A stretch of 64,000 nucleotides of DNA, taken from assembly GCA_951213105.1 (NCBI GenBank), contig OX578134.1:136313293-136377292 (forward strand), written 5' to 3'. This DNA comes from Amaurobius ferox (taxonomy: Eukaryota; Arthropoda; Arachnida; Araneae; Amaurobiidae). The translations under genes were made by a program, and so were the position numbers. Below the pieces are notes generated by a model. That model did not search any database. It was given only the letters and a program-made list of their open reading frames with translations, and was not told the origin of the DNA. Of the stretch, positions 32,969 to 45,829 are shown piece by piece (position 1 is the stretch's first letter; the number at the start of each line of letters is the position of its first letter).

Positions 32969-35865
32969 AACTAATTTTATAATACATAACTAATTATAGC
33001 TAATTTCTAATTCTAATTAAGAATTATAACTGGAAATAGAACAGATTCAACGAGAAATTTTGAAAGAAATGTCCTTCGTAAATGCTATTACTTTCAATAT
33101 TGAAAATTTCAACTCTGTAGGTTAAATCTTTTTGATCATATTCCTAAAAAATAAAAAAAAGTAGGATTTTATGATTAGAAAATTTTCCCGAATACGAAAC
33201 ATATAATATATGAAAAATATTGAAACAAGGTCAAAAATTAAAATTCGAGTATTCCCGTTCTTATACTAGAATCGAACAAATATGCTTATATACTTGTGTG
33301 TACAATTCACTTTTACTAGTATCACATCAATAATTAACCGAATGATAGCCAGCTTAAAAAGCTTATTTGAAAGTTTCTAGACAAATTGACGCAACTTGAG
33401 TAAGTCCTTGCCAATCTACAGCAAATTCAAGCAATTTCCAATCGTTATTTTCCCAGAAATTGCTAAATTTGCGATATCTCCCTAAATCTGCGCCAAGATC
33501 GCCAAGTTTCCCGCCAAGGTGAAGCGACCTAGACCTTTAGGTAATAACAATAGTTGTTTGTTTGTCAATGCGGTTTTTATCGGAAACAGGCAATATGCCG
33601 TGAAGATATTTTAAGTATTCGCAACAATGTTTGCGAATATTTAAAATAACCCCATCATGGACCCCATTTGTAAATAACTTCGTGTTCCAATTCGGACGAC
33701 TACATTCAATTAATCTATCAAAACTATAGTTCCACAAAGGTAAATAAATAAATATATAAAATAAAATTAAAATAAAAAATAAGTTCTAAAATTTCTTTAT
33801 ATTGGAACTATATGTCAAAGTCATACCCAACACACATCAATATTATAAACACTATATGCCACTTAATTCCAAATCAATTAGAAGAAAGGTATAAAATATG
33901 CTTAATTTGAATTTTTACAGACCCAAATCCCCATGTAATTTTTATCTGCACCATCAACAGTAAGTCAATATTTTAAGAACAGATTCTCTTATCCTCCCTA
34001 ATGAACCCAAATCTCAAAGGAACTTCATTTTGCCATTGAGAGGAAGTCAGAATCATTTTCTGATAAGGAGCAAAATATTTTTCCATTTTTCTCGAAGTTT
34101 TAAATATTATTTATCTAACATTCACCTTCATACCAGTCGATGCAGGGCTTTAGTTTTATTTCTATTTTTATTACTTTTATTTATTTTTATTTCAATACTT
34201 TCTATTTTCATTTCGTTTTCTCAATCTGGCGTGTTCTGAAAATTACGCAATATTTCGAATTTCAAAATTGTAAAACTGCTTTCAATTTGCTTGTATATAA
34301 TGTAAAACTAAAGTATGATTTTATGCGGTCATATTAGCTACCGAAATCATGTTTTCGCGTTAGTTAGAGCATAAAACACTTGCATAGAGTGGAGGACAAA
34401 CATGCGTCTACGAAGCTGGCGGATACCTTTCTTTAAACGTTAAATGCACTAATTCAATTAATCCCTGATTTAAATTCTGGGCAACGCTGGGTACTTTCTT
34501 TTGTCTATAATGAAAAAATCTGTTAAAATAGTGAGGTATATCTTCATCAAGTAAAAGAAAAATCCTATCGGGAATTGTTCAACTTTTCATGATCCATCTC
34601 ACCGAATAACGACCCGATTATTTATTTATTTGCATTATTTATTTATCCATGCACGAACAAATGAACCAGTAGTTTGAAGTATATACACGTATTGTGTGCA
34701 AATAGACAGTAATACTAAAACAATGACTAAATGTTGATTCAAGAAACGGTTAGGCAGTAAGAAAAGTTCATACGCTATACTTGCGACAGAGTTAACTAAA
34801 ATACAATGTGGAAACTATACCCGGCTGTTTACTCATACATGTTACTGCTTTGCTGCATACTTCCAATTTGCAGACGTCCAATAGATGGTTTCCATAGTAA
34901 CAGAATCTATTTCGAATATCAATTTGGAACACTTTTTATTTAAATGTAAAAAACTGTGAATATAAATTCGAATTCAATTTATAGGTATCGATGGATTTGA
35001 GCGATATCCATTTATTTAATCCAAAATTTTAATTTCAGATTATTAATATCATTTAATACATGGACTACATAAGTTAGCTGATGTTTAATGGCCTTATACC
35101 TCTCTACAATGAAGTTTCCGTTATCTGGTAAAACTGTAGAATTTGTTTGAAACTAATAATTGTCTACCTAATTGTTCATTTAAAGGAAACGGATCAATTT
35201 CGAATACATATATTTAAAAAAATAATTATTTTATAAAAGATTCATCTTGTTTAATTAATAAGACACTATGAAGAATGTGATTTCAACTTTGTCAATGTCT
35301 CTAAAACTTATTAATAAAATCTGCAGCTCTAGTTTAGCATTTGACATTTGAAAGAAAACATAGGAAGATCCAATTTGTTCCAAAATATTTTTACACAGAT
35401 AACTTGAAAGCATAAAATATCAACACAGAATTGGATAAATTTATTTTGTACTGAACCCTATATTATATATTCTATGACATAAAAACTATAAAAAAAGCAA
35501 TACGACATTTGTAAACGCGAGCTATCAATATAATAAATTGTTTAATAGAAAACTAACATATATAATTCCGCACTGACAAATACTAAGAATAATATATATA
35601 ATTATATTTATTTCCAACGACTATTCTGAAAGACACAAAATGTGTTTTGCGAAATGCATAATTGATATCAGAGTCAAACGGCGCAGATAAATTGATCATT
35701 ATGATGACAGTGTCGTATATATATTCATTATTTATAGTTAATACTATACATTTTACTTAATGATGTATGTATACTAGCTAATCAGTCTATATTTTTAGTA
35801 GTTAAAATTCATATTATTCCATCTTACTTTTCTGTATCATCTTTGTATATTGTGAATTTTCTTTA
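32969..35865. other. Long AT-rich stretch without gene
   Basis: No gene, RNA or clear element end. 33400-33520 contains weak TTGCCAA and CGCCAAG motifs resembling the X-type minisatellite without the rest of X. The open frames at 34030-34337 are phenylalanine-rich low-complexity sequence. Confidence 0.45.
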
Positions 35866-37597
35866 TACTTTCTCTATAACAAATGTATAGTGAAAGTTGT
35901 CTGCCGCGTTTGCAAATTCGAATTCAACTTTTCGAAAGGAAAAAAAAAATATTTAACTCTAGAACGACGGAAGCAGTCATTTTGACCGCATAACTAATTT
36001 GAGAAACTATTCCTCCAAAACGGCTAATCCCAGTCCATTGAAATTTTATGATTTTCTTATATTCTTTATTCTTTAAGTTATTGAAAACACAGAAAAAAAA
36101 TTATTCTAAGTTTTATAATAAGAGAACAAATCAAAGATTTCTTGTATTTTTTCTATGGCGGTCAAAATGACCGCTTCCGTCGTTCTAGTGTTAAGCATTA
36201 CTGAACTCAAATCGAACGTTTTTGAGATGACGTCTGCGTGTATGTATGTTAGTGTGTAGTGTGATACATCTGTGAGTCTATGGATGCCATCTCTCTCACG
36301 AATGAATGGATAGTTTCGAACAAAATTTGAAACAAGTTCAAATTTGAAACAAGTTGTTACAAATTCAATCTGTAATACATGTAGTATAAGCTATTACAAG
36401 TATTAACAAGTATTACAAGTATTACAATCCCAAACGAAGAACCTCCCCAAAAGGCAGGTATATGACATACCCCATCCCAAACAATTCGATCCCTCTTTGC
36501 AGGCATTGACGTCCATGGACGACAATGTCTGCAAAGGGGGATCGAACTGTTTGGGATAAAGTATGTCTTTTTGAGAGGTTCTTCGTTTTTTGACATATCC
36601 TATCCCAAGCATTTCGATCCCCCTTTGCAGGCATTGGGGTGCATGGACGCCAATGTCTGCAAAGAGAGATTGATCTGTTTGGGATAAGGTGTATTAAATA
36701 CCTGCCCTTTTGAGAGGTTCTTCGTTGGGAATTGACGCTGTCCCACTCGTAAGAAAAATGTTAATACTGGAACCTTATTGATGTTAATAGAATATTCTGA
36801 AGACTCAAATTTTTGAACGAAATTTTGAAAAAATCATTAAAAAATCAGAAGTTATATAAATGATCATTTCTTACGTTATTTTTCATTAGAAAACAAGTGA
36901 CAGAATCTTTAGAATGATATCATGGACCGTTCTCGAAATATTACACGTTTTTCAAATAAATTTATCGAAAAAATTACATAAAATTAAATAATATTAACTA
37001 TTGTGAAATATGTTCACTTTTCATATGCAATATTATGCGACACATTTGCTAACATCAATATTGTGGATATAGTTCCTTCCATTCCATAGATAGGATGCTT
37101 TGAGTAATAGTTTTATATTTTTACGTCCAAAAATTTGATAATAGTCATTCATTTATATGTAAGAAAATATCTTCACTCCATCTACTTGCAACGGTTGGAG
37201 ATAAATTTTACAAACTTGGTCACTAATTTTGCTGAATATTGCCAGCTTTGACCCAGAGTGACAAAAATATCGCCCAAATAGCTCGCGAATATGAAGCTAA
37301 ATTAACAGAAATGACAATAAATTGATTAATTAATTATTAAAACATTTTAATATATTTACTATATTGATTGATATGAAATATGTTGGGAGATGTTATCAAT
37401 ATAATAATTGTCAAGTTAGAGTTCGAAATATAAGTTAATTGGGTATTTCTTTTACTTACACGGTGTCCCACGGAAGAACGTGAAATGTACAATTCATCTT
37501 CAAATACGCTGTACTATGGATCTTGATCATTAATTCATTGTGATAGAAGTAAATTCCATGCATTATGTAGTGAAAGTCATATACTGCGTACATCAGA
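35866..37597 (+). mobile_element. Repeat X, copy D (third subfamily) with palindrome insertion
   Basis: It starts TACTTTCTCTATAAC, folds back to TATAGTGAAAGT, and ends TATGTAGTGAAAGTCATATAC...CATCAGA. Again both ends share a variant (AGTGAAAGT) that other subfamilies lack. The X body is interrupted between about 36340 and 36750 by two tandem long palindromes. The interior near 35980-36190 has GGTCATTTTGACCGC-type inverted pieces (AACGACGGAAGCAGTCATTT at 35962; AATGACCGCTTCCGTCGTT at 36166), an additional inverted repeat about 200 bp apart. Confidence 0.8.
36430..36735. repeat. Two tandem long palindromes
   Basis: The first runs from about 36435 to 36588 around CCATGG at 36513-36518. ACGAAGAACCTC...TCCCAAACAATTCGATCC on the left pairs with GGATCGAACTGTTTGGGA...GAGAGGTTCTTCGT on the right. 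The second (about 36570-36730) centres near 36643 and uses similar arms. Each would fold into a hairpin with a stem of about 70 bp. They lie inside an X copy, so they are a later insertion, possibly a foldback element. Confidence 0.85.
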
Positions 37598-39099
37598 TTT
37601 TTTGAAAATATCTAAATGATTTGTGAATAGAAATGAATTGCAAATTAATTGTAATGAATTGTAAATGAATTGTGAATTGGGTAGGCACGTATGAGTTGTG
37701 TATATGAGCATGCCTACGTTTATCCCTTTCGATTTTTAGCATTCTGAAATTTTTGTGCTTTGAAATAGTGTTTATTTGCAATAAATATGGAAAAGGGTTA
37801 GTAAAGTTTGAAGCATATATGGTTTCATTATAAATAACTATGTCCGCAGGTGCTAAAGTGACCAAGGGAAAATGACAGAATTGAAATAAGTTCTCGGTAT
37901 GGTACCTCCCTGACTCCTAGTCCTTTCTGAAAATATCGTCTGCTTTTCTGAATTTTATTTGTGACGAGTTTTATTTGTGAATGATTTTTATTTGCCACAA
38001 TTTAAGATATGATTTCTTTATTAATATAATTCTAGAAGTCAAGATAGTCATATGATGGATTTCCTCAATTTATTTAAATTATTTACTCTCATCCAGACGT
38101 CTCTATAGTTGCTCTCTTAATGTCTACGGAAATATTTTGACCATGTACTTCTCCCGATCAATAGGTTATAATTATTATACTATCCCGTATAGTGACATAA
38201 TTACTATACCACCTAGACCTTACAAAATATAATTAATTTACGACTCTTTAGAGGTCGTAACGAACGTATCTGTTCAGGACATAGTGAAGACAACTATATT
38301 TTTGTGGTAATCATTAATTTAAGAATATACAATTAATGATTACCACAAAGTAACATATATTATCTAAATATGAACTAAATTTAATTTGAAATTTAAATTA
38401 AAAGCATTTTCTAAACAAAACAGTAGCAATATTTCACCAAATTTGTCACTTAGACTGCCAAATTTGCCGCTGAGTAGGAGAAGACAGACAGATAGAAAAA
38501 GATAGATATTTGGATAGAGAAGAGATATAATTATATTCGTATATAGTATAACGCAAATTCGTGCAACGCTATGCAAGGATATTTTTTCTGTAAAGATCTA
38601 TAAATTTATTTTTTAAGGTTTCTGCAAAGTTTGTATTTACGATAAAACTTCTCTGAAAATTCGGTTTCTGTAATAATTTTTTTTTCCGAAATTATAAAAT
38701 TGTTTGTGAATTTATAACTTGCATTAATTTTTTTATCAGGCTGTTAAATCATCACACAAAACCTTCCACACACTGGCGTATGTAAATGGGTGTTTGACGT
38801 CGACGCCAGTCCGCTTACTGCGTTGGCTAATGTGTTTATAATTACGCAAAATAAGAACATAAAAAGATACTTTTTTCACAAAGCAATATTTCAGGCATCT
38901 TCGATTTGTATATTTTTATAACGGTAAAGATTCGTTTACTAAATTGTATTTAAAGTGTTTCACATAGCATTTCGTTACAAAACTGTTTAATTGTTTAATT
39001 AACTGTTTAATTAATTGTTTAATTGTTTAAATGAATTGTTTCTATAGTTTTGTTAAGAAATGGATATATATGAAAAGCACTTGAATACATATGGGTAAT
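37598..39099. other. AT-rich stretch with one perfect hairpin
   Basis: No gene. A perfect 19-bp inverted repeat lies at 38301-38349. Weak CACCAAATTTGTCAC and GCCAAATTTGCCG motifs (38435-38475) resemble the X-type minisatellite. Confidence 0.5.
38301..38349. repeat. Perfect 19-bp inverted repeat with 11-base spacer
   Basis: TTTGTGGTAATCATTAATT (38301-38319) is the exact reverse complement of AATTAATGATTACCACAAA (38331-38349). It may be the ends of a tiny deleted element or a cruciform-forming site. Confidence 0.9.
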
Positions 39100-39336
39100 T
39101 TTCTCTAAGTGGGATTTTTTATCTTTCTTGTTACAATATGTTTTTTTTCTATTTTTCAACATATTTTCTGCATTATATTTTAACATGGGTGATTTGCACT
39201 AAAAAAACTGTAGCAGCGATCATTTTGGGAAAATTAAATGGAAAAAGCAATTTTTTATTTTCAAGACAAGTAAATACCGCATGACAGGGGAATGACACTT
39301 AATATATTCAACTAGTTTGTTAGTATGTATGTATGC

Positions 39337-39383
<47 letters not shown>

Positions 39384-41590
39384 ATAAAAAATAAATATAT
39401 TGCTTTGCTTTAATTGCAATCTTATATTTAAACTATCTTCTTATTTGTTTTATTTTCTAAAAATAAAATCCAGTTTAAATGCAATTCACCTGTTCTAATG
39501 CCATTCCTTTGTCTACCAAGAAGACAGGTAAATTACGACAGGAGAATCACAGATCATGTGATTTTATTTTCTGAGTATATGAGTTTTATTTGCATTTAAG
39601 CCTAACTTGATATTCAGTTTGCTACACTAAATAGGCACACATATTATGTTAAAAAAAATTATTTACTTTTATATTCTGAGAATAATTAAAGACAGGTGAA
39701 TGACAAAGTATAAAAATATTTACCCAAAATTGTTCAGTTTTATAATATTTCCCTGCACAGAATGATAGCTAGGACACAGTCAAACTCTTGAAATGGTAAA
39801 GATCGACTTTAGAAAAAAATAATAATACTTTAATTATATTTTGTAATCTATGTACAGATAGAGGCGTTAAAATTTAACGACAGGTAAATAACAATAAAAC
39901 TAGGGGACAGTTGTAGGAAATTAGTTTAAAATATTGCTCTAATCTAATGCACAGTGAAAGATCCAGGCCACCCGATACACCCTAGGGTATGAGCAGCTGG
40001 TTGAGTGGCCGGAACTCTAATGCATAGTGGATTTTTTATTACTGTTTGTATTTTAAATTATCTAATTTAATATAAAACATCAACTTAAAAGGAAACTAGA
40101 AAATGAAGTGATGTAAATGAAGTTGTGATTTTATTATTTGGCTGATGGGACACGCAGGGGTGTACCATTTAACCCTTTTCGGACAATAGTCTTGAATACA
40201 CGTTATCAATCGACGCTTCGGCCGTCTGGAAAGGGTTAATAAAAAACTAAATTTTTAAATATTAAAAATATAAATTTTTTGTTTTGCTAATGGATGACAA
40301 ATAGGAACTACAATATAGGAACTACAATATAGTAATAGGAACTACAATATATTATCAGTGTCCTGAATCAGTCCCAAGTCAAGTCATTCAAACTTTTATT
40401 AAAACACCTTAGACATGTAGTATTACCGTTTACAGAAAATAACCCATATGAATCTTATGTAATATTATTTATAAGTTGTGTTCAAAATTGAAAACATTTC
40501 AAATACATGATGCATATTTTTCAGTGGGAAATGCATCCACTTTTCGAATTATCAATTGCAGTTATTAATTTAGATGTCGGTTTGCTTGATTTTGGCGACA
40601 AATTTAGTGACGTATCGCCAACTTAGTTACTATCGGCCAGAGTTTGAAAAATAAAAACTTTGGACTAAAATTTCCCGATTTAGGCTGGTTTCTCAGAACT
40701 TTCCACAGAGGGTATAGGAAAACGTTCAATTTTTGGTGAACAATCATGCATAATACCAGTAGAAGTGAGTTATGAATACATCGAAGTTTTGAGAATACGA
40801 TCTACATATGTGTACATTAGTTGAGGACATATTTGCTATTTTAATGTTTTTTTTGTAACTGCTTTAATAAAGATCTAGTAATCCAGATATTTGAACTCAT
40901 TCTTGTATCATGGAAAAACATCCGTGAATCCAAAGGATTTCTTGTAACAATAAATCAACTCTTTAGTGCAATTTATATGAAACAGAATAATACTGTTACG
41001 ACTTATCCTCTGGAATCGTATGTGTACGTTCAGGATACAAAAATGAGTCCAAATTTTTAGATGAACAAGTTTGTTTACTAGCATAGCGTGAACAGCAACA
41101 ATATACAGCAAATAACTCAATAACTATCTCACAAGATCATTAATGAACTGTTACGTACAGTGAAACAGCAAATAAATGCTCCACTAATTTCGCAGATCAA
41201 TCGATACTATTCTCAAACCATTGACGTATCTCATTTTACAAAACAGCCACTGCTATTCCCAAAACATTGACGTATGTCATAGTTCAATGTAGCTAGTATT
41301 ACATGATTTGCTCTCCAACTGAGTGATGACTCCTTTTATAAACTCTGTGCAAAGTTCTAGAAAGCTCTCGTATCTCGTAGACTATTCATTATATCGATGT
41401 GGTTCTCGAACCTTAAAAAACTCGCCAAAGGTCGTCAAACTGGCGGTAAATTGCTAAAATCTGGCAACCCTTTCAAATGTCAGCATATGGTAACCCTAAA
41501 TTCACGTTATAGGAAAGATTGCCTGTGCGGGTGTTTTCCCCTTCAGGTTTTTAAAAGAGAATAAATTTTACACGCTCGTGATATTACCTA
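39100..41590. mobile_element. Repeat Y, copy 1
   Basis: This block matches 50480-53600 (once X copy G is removed from the latter), and its start matches 45180-45420. A 14-bp motif close to GACAGGTGAATGAC recurs near 39288, 39524, 39692 and 39878. The last part, from TGTTACGACTTATCCTCTGG (40998), corresponds to 53268-53813 and contains CTCCTTTTATA, which inverted reads TATAAAAGGAG. It could be an LTR-like end. No coding sequence is seen. A TA microsatellite lies at 39340-39378. Confidence 0.6.
39957..40015 (-). mobile_element. 59-bp mobile SINE-tail hairpin
   Basis: TCTAATGCACAGTG (39943-39956) and TCTAATGCATAGTG (40016-40029) flank a 59-bp insert. The paralogous Y copy at 52797-52812 has the target once and no insert. 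The insert, read on the minus strand, is the GGCCACTC...GGCCTGGATC hairpin that also forms the 3' tail of family S SINEs. Confidence 0.85.
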
Positions 41591-41947
41591 TTTCTAAATT
41601 TCCCAAACATAAGTGCGACAAGTAAAAAATAATTATAAGTTAGGGAATTCTATGAACTCTTAATTGTAAAAAGTACCATATTTGGCACATATTTGTGTTA
41701 AGCAAATATTCCCGCTTTCTCTCTGAATGGTCAAAGTTTCCAGTTATTGATAAATTTTCCTTATGCGAAATTAATATCCAGCAACATGATTGTTTCCCGA
41801 TAATAATATAGATTAATTATTGTATCACTCTTGTTTTACATGTTTTATTATAATTATGAATATTTAGTCGGTTAATAAGCATCACAAAAAACATTTTCTC
41901 TCCATATTAAAAAAAGTAGTTGTCGCCGCTGCCGCGGCGGCAGCAAT
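41591..41947. other. Short AT-rich spacer with a GC palindrome
   Basis: No gene. GCTGCCGC next to GGCGGCAGC at 41928-41944 forms a strikingly GC-rich hairpin immediately before X copy E. Confidence 0.5.
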
Positions 41948-42823
41948 TACTTTCCTTATATACTAATGTATAAGGAAAGTATTGTGACGGGGTCGAAAAT
42001 TCGAATTCGAGTTTTCGAGTTGTGTGAAAGTATGTGTGTGTGTGTGTGTCAGTGGGTCTGTGGAGACGATAACTGACGAATGAATGGACCGATTCGAACG
42101 AAATTTGGTACAAAAATCACAATCCATAAACACTGGAAGCCTATTGCTTTTAAACGTAATCGAATGCTCAGAACCCTCCTAAATTTTCGAGGGAAATTTT
42201 GAAAAAATCGTCAAAAAATCAAAACCGCTAATAAAGTTACGCAAATAGACATTTCTTATGTAATTTTTTATTAGAAAACGATTAGCATAAAATTTAGAAC
42301 GCTAACATAAAACGTTCTCGAGATATTTCACATTTTTCAAAAAAATTATCAAATAGTTATATAAAATTAAAAAAATATATATTTCCTATTGAGAAACATT
42401 TTCACGTTTCATATGTAATACCATGCGATAAATTGAGTGACATCATTCTCGTGGATCTAGCTCGTTCCATTCATGAGAAAAGATACTTCGAGTATTTATT
42501 CTTTTGTATTTGAACGCCAATAGTCATTTATCTGTTATAGGAATAACTTATTTCTCAGTCAGTAAAGCTTGGCGAGATTTTGGCGACGAATTTGGCGGAA
42601 TGTCGCCAACTTGGCGACTTTTTGAAATGTTGTCAAATTAACGAAAATCTCGCCAAATGGATTAAAATGACGCTAAATCAATGAAAATGATGACTAATTG
42701 TCGAAAATTCAATATCTTGGAAGGAATATAAGTATCTACTATAAGAAAAACCTATTATTTTTACTGTAAAAATAGTAAATGCATTGCATTATATAAGGAA
42801 AGTCATGTGTTGCCCACATCAGA
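41948..42823 (+). mobile_element. Repeat X, copy E (876 bp, the cleanest complete copy)
   Basis: Starts TACTTTCCTTATATAC, has the hairpin arm TATAAGGAAAGT, a short GT microsatellite (42028-42049), and the body. It then carries TTGGCGA...CGCCAAATGGATTAAAATGA, and ends TATAAGGAAAGTCATGTGTT followed by GCCCACATCAGA. A Helitron begins four bases after its end. Confidence 0.9.
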
Positions 42824-42827
42824 TTTT

Positions 42828-43507
42828 TCTATATAAAAATATAAAATTTGATGAACTTCTAGAAAAAGCATTAGGGAGTACGCTGAAATAAACCGATTTT
42901 TGATATATATTGTAGTTTAAGAAATATGTAATGTCAAAGTCAAAGACAAAATATTTGATTTGCGATTTCGCGTCCTGGATTGACTTACAATAGCAGGACC
43001 ACGAATTTTTACTGGCAGGTACCTACATTGGTGAATTTTTACAAGGCGCAGCCCCTTTTCTTTAATTTTGATGCAGTTTTTGAGATATTTTACTTTTTAT
43101 GTACCTCTGAAGTGATTTTTTTTTCGTATCGGCACGTCTAATGATTTCTCTGTCTCGTACCGTAAAAACTATAGCATACAAAAATATGAAATTTGGTACA
43201 TTTATAGAGAAATAGTAGGGTAACACGATGAAATTAACTGTTTATCTATTTAAACTTTAATTTGGTATGAAATAGCTAGCGCAGCGAGCTCAGGATCAAG
43301 GAATTCAGTTTGTTGATTCCCCGGGCTAAGAAAAATCCCTGCTTTTACCTCCTGTGGAAAATAGGCAGGGATAAAAAAGGGATTTTTGAAAGTAGAATTT
43401 TTAGGAAAGATGGATATGAAGCGAACTCTGTGAACGCAACGAGTAGGAGGCGCTGCCTCCCGAAGGGGATTGCTCGAACGGAGAGAGCAGGGGTCACAGC
43501 CCCTTAG
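42828..43507 (+). mobile_element. Short non-autonomous Helitron
   Basis: It starts TCTATATAAAAATATAAAAT and ends with the hairpin GGGGTCACAGCCCC followed by TTAG. It is related throughout to the next copy (GCATACAAAAATATGAAATT, AGGGTAACACGATGAAAT). The end motif TTAG departs by one base from CTRR. No protein is encoded. Confidence 0.7.
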
Positions 43508-43688
43508 TAATCCAAAATAATGTGCTAAAAAGTATAGTGGAAATACGAATAATGTGAACTAAGAATATCTCAATGACATACCAAGAGGATTAATTCTATA
43601 AACATTCTAAATGACTTATTTCCTCGTATTAACTCAATCGATTTCAGTGGTCGATTACAATTAACCAATATACCAATATATATATATA

Positions 43689-44404
43689 TCTATATTAAAC
43701 AAAAGTTGCTGCCTCCTCCGCTGTTTGACAAATTTCTCGTTTCTCGATATTCTTTGATTCGTACCGCAAAAACTATTGCATATACAAGTATGAAATTTGG
43801 TACACTTGTAGAAAAAGCTATGGGGAATACGCTGTAGTTTATGAAATATTTAATGTCAAAGTCAAAGACAAAATATTTGAGCTACGAGTTCGCGTCCTGG
43901 ATAGACTAACAATAGCAAGGCCACAAATTTTTGCAGGCAGGTACCTACATGGGTGAATTTTTGCAGAACGGAGCCTCTTTTTATTTTCGTTGCAGTTTTT
44001 GAGATATTTGACTTTTTATGCACTTCTGAAGTGAATTTTTTTTTGTATCGGCACGTCTAGCCATTTCTCTGTCTCGTACCGTAAAAACTATAGCATACAA
44101 AAATACGAAATTTGGTACATGTATAGAAAAATTATAGGGTAACACGATGAAATAAACCGTTTATCGATTTAAATTTCAGTTTGTCATGATGATCCAGGAA
44201 TTCAGTTTTTAGATTCCCTGGGTTAAGAAAATCCCTGCTTTTCCCCCCTGTGGAAAATAGGTAGGGATAGAAAATATATTTTTGAAAGTAGAATTTTTAG
44301 GAAATACAGATATGAACCGAGTTTTTGCGAGCGCAGCGAGTAGGACGTAGAGCCTGTCGAAGGGGGATGGCGGAGAGGAGCGCGCAGGGGGCAGAGCACC
44401 CTAG
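43689..44404 (+). mobile_element. Short non-autonomous Helitron, better ends
   Basis: It starts TCTATATTAAACAAAAG after an A and ends GGGGGCAGAGCACCCTAG before a T. The A|T target and CTAG end are canonical. The interior holds two related pieces, each with the 'aaatttggtacatgtatagaaaaa' phrase. The end region GCGAGCGCAGCGAGTAGG is common in arthropod Helitrons. Confidence 0.82.
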
Positions 44405-45095
44405 TATATACATATATATATATAAACGAAATAATAATAAAATTAATAATTATTCCAAATTATATTCTACCCAAAGAAGCATGAGATTGAAAAAAATTAA
44501 ATGTGAAAATTTTTGTGTATCCATATATAATAAAATTTTTAAAATAGATTTTAAATATTAAAGGGTTTCGTTGAATGAATATGAATAGGGAAGAGATAAT
44601 TTAAATCCAAAAAGCTGGGCTTCATTCGGCGCAGTTAAATTTAAATATACTGAAATAAATCATCGACACACTGTGTAAAGACACTCGAAAATAGTTTTGA
44701 GTTGAATGCATTTTAAAGTTTGGATATTTCAATAAAACATAATTTTGATGAAACGAATTTTCTTTCTTTTATTTATAAATATATGCATTAAATTGCATTT
44801 TAACGAATTGCCAATAATTAATGTCATTAATATCCAACAACATGCTTATTTCCTGAAAATGGTACAGATAATTTATGTTACCAAACTTGTCTAACACATT
44901 TTATTATAATTATAATTATGGATATTTAATTAGCTTAATTATTAAGCTTCAAAAAATCATTTTAATTCAAAAAGCATTGCTAACAAGTACAGTGCATATA
45001 AAAAATAATAATGTGAACTAAAAGTATCTCAATGCAGTACTATGAAGATAAACTCGAAGAACATTATAAATGATTTATTTCCTTGTATTCGCTAA

Positions 45096-45161
<66 letters not shown>
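44405..45161. other. AT-rich spacer ending in a TA microsatellite
   Basis: No gene. TA repeats at 45098-45161. Confidence 0.6.
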
Positions 45162-45165
<4 letters not shown>

Positions 45166-45829
45166 TTCTCATTTTTTCTAAACGGGCTATTTCATCATTC
45201 TTGTTACAATATTTTTTTTCTACTTTTCAACCTATTTTCAGCATTATAATTTGAGATGGGTGGTTTAAACTAAAAAAAATAGTATCCGCGATCATTTTGG
45301 GGAAATTAAATAGAAAATGCAAAATTTTATTTTAAGACGTCAAGTAAATGACAGTACGACAGGGGCGATGGCACTTGTTTATTTTCTTAATATAGGCAAC
45401 TGCTTTCTTAGTGCATTGATTGAGAGCACACATTTCTTACACCAAGTCACTATTTTGCAAATGCATATACATGGAATATCACATTAATTCAAGAAATGGA
45501 AATTCAATAACTCGAGAATTTGATTGATTTGCACATAGTTCTGTAGGTGACAGTTTTTCAGAATATTGCTTTTTTGTAAATGCAGATATCTCTGCGTTTG
45601 GGCAATTTGAAAACATTTCTGTTCACTGTTTCCACTGCATTCACTTCAGTTTCTTATTTTATTATTCAGCATTTACTCTGTTTCAGTTTGTAAGGACAGT
45701 ATTAATCTCTGTATGATGGCTGTTTTCATAAACAACTAATTCCCAGTCCCCAACAAAGAAATCTTTTAGGTCAGCATTTTCATCTCTTTCGTTTTTATTC
45801 TGACTGGCTATTTCACACATTTATATTTT

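Noticed and set aside
40998..41590. Solo LTR, based on an inverted TATAAAAGGAG and similarity to 53268-53813.
   Set aside because: No TG...CA ends with a short duplication could be placed, and both copies sit at the same position in repeat Y, so it may be part of Y. Mentioned only within the Y entries.
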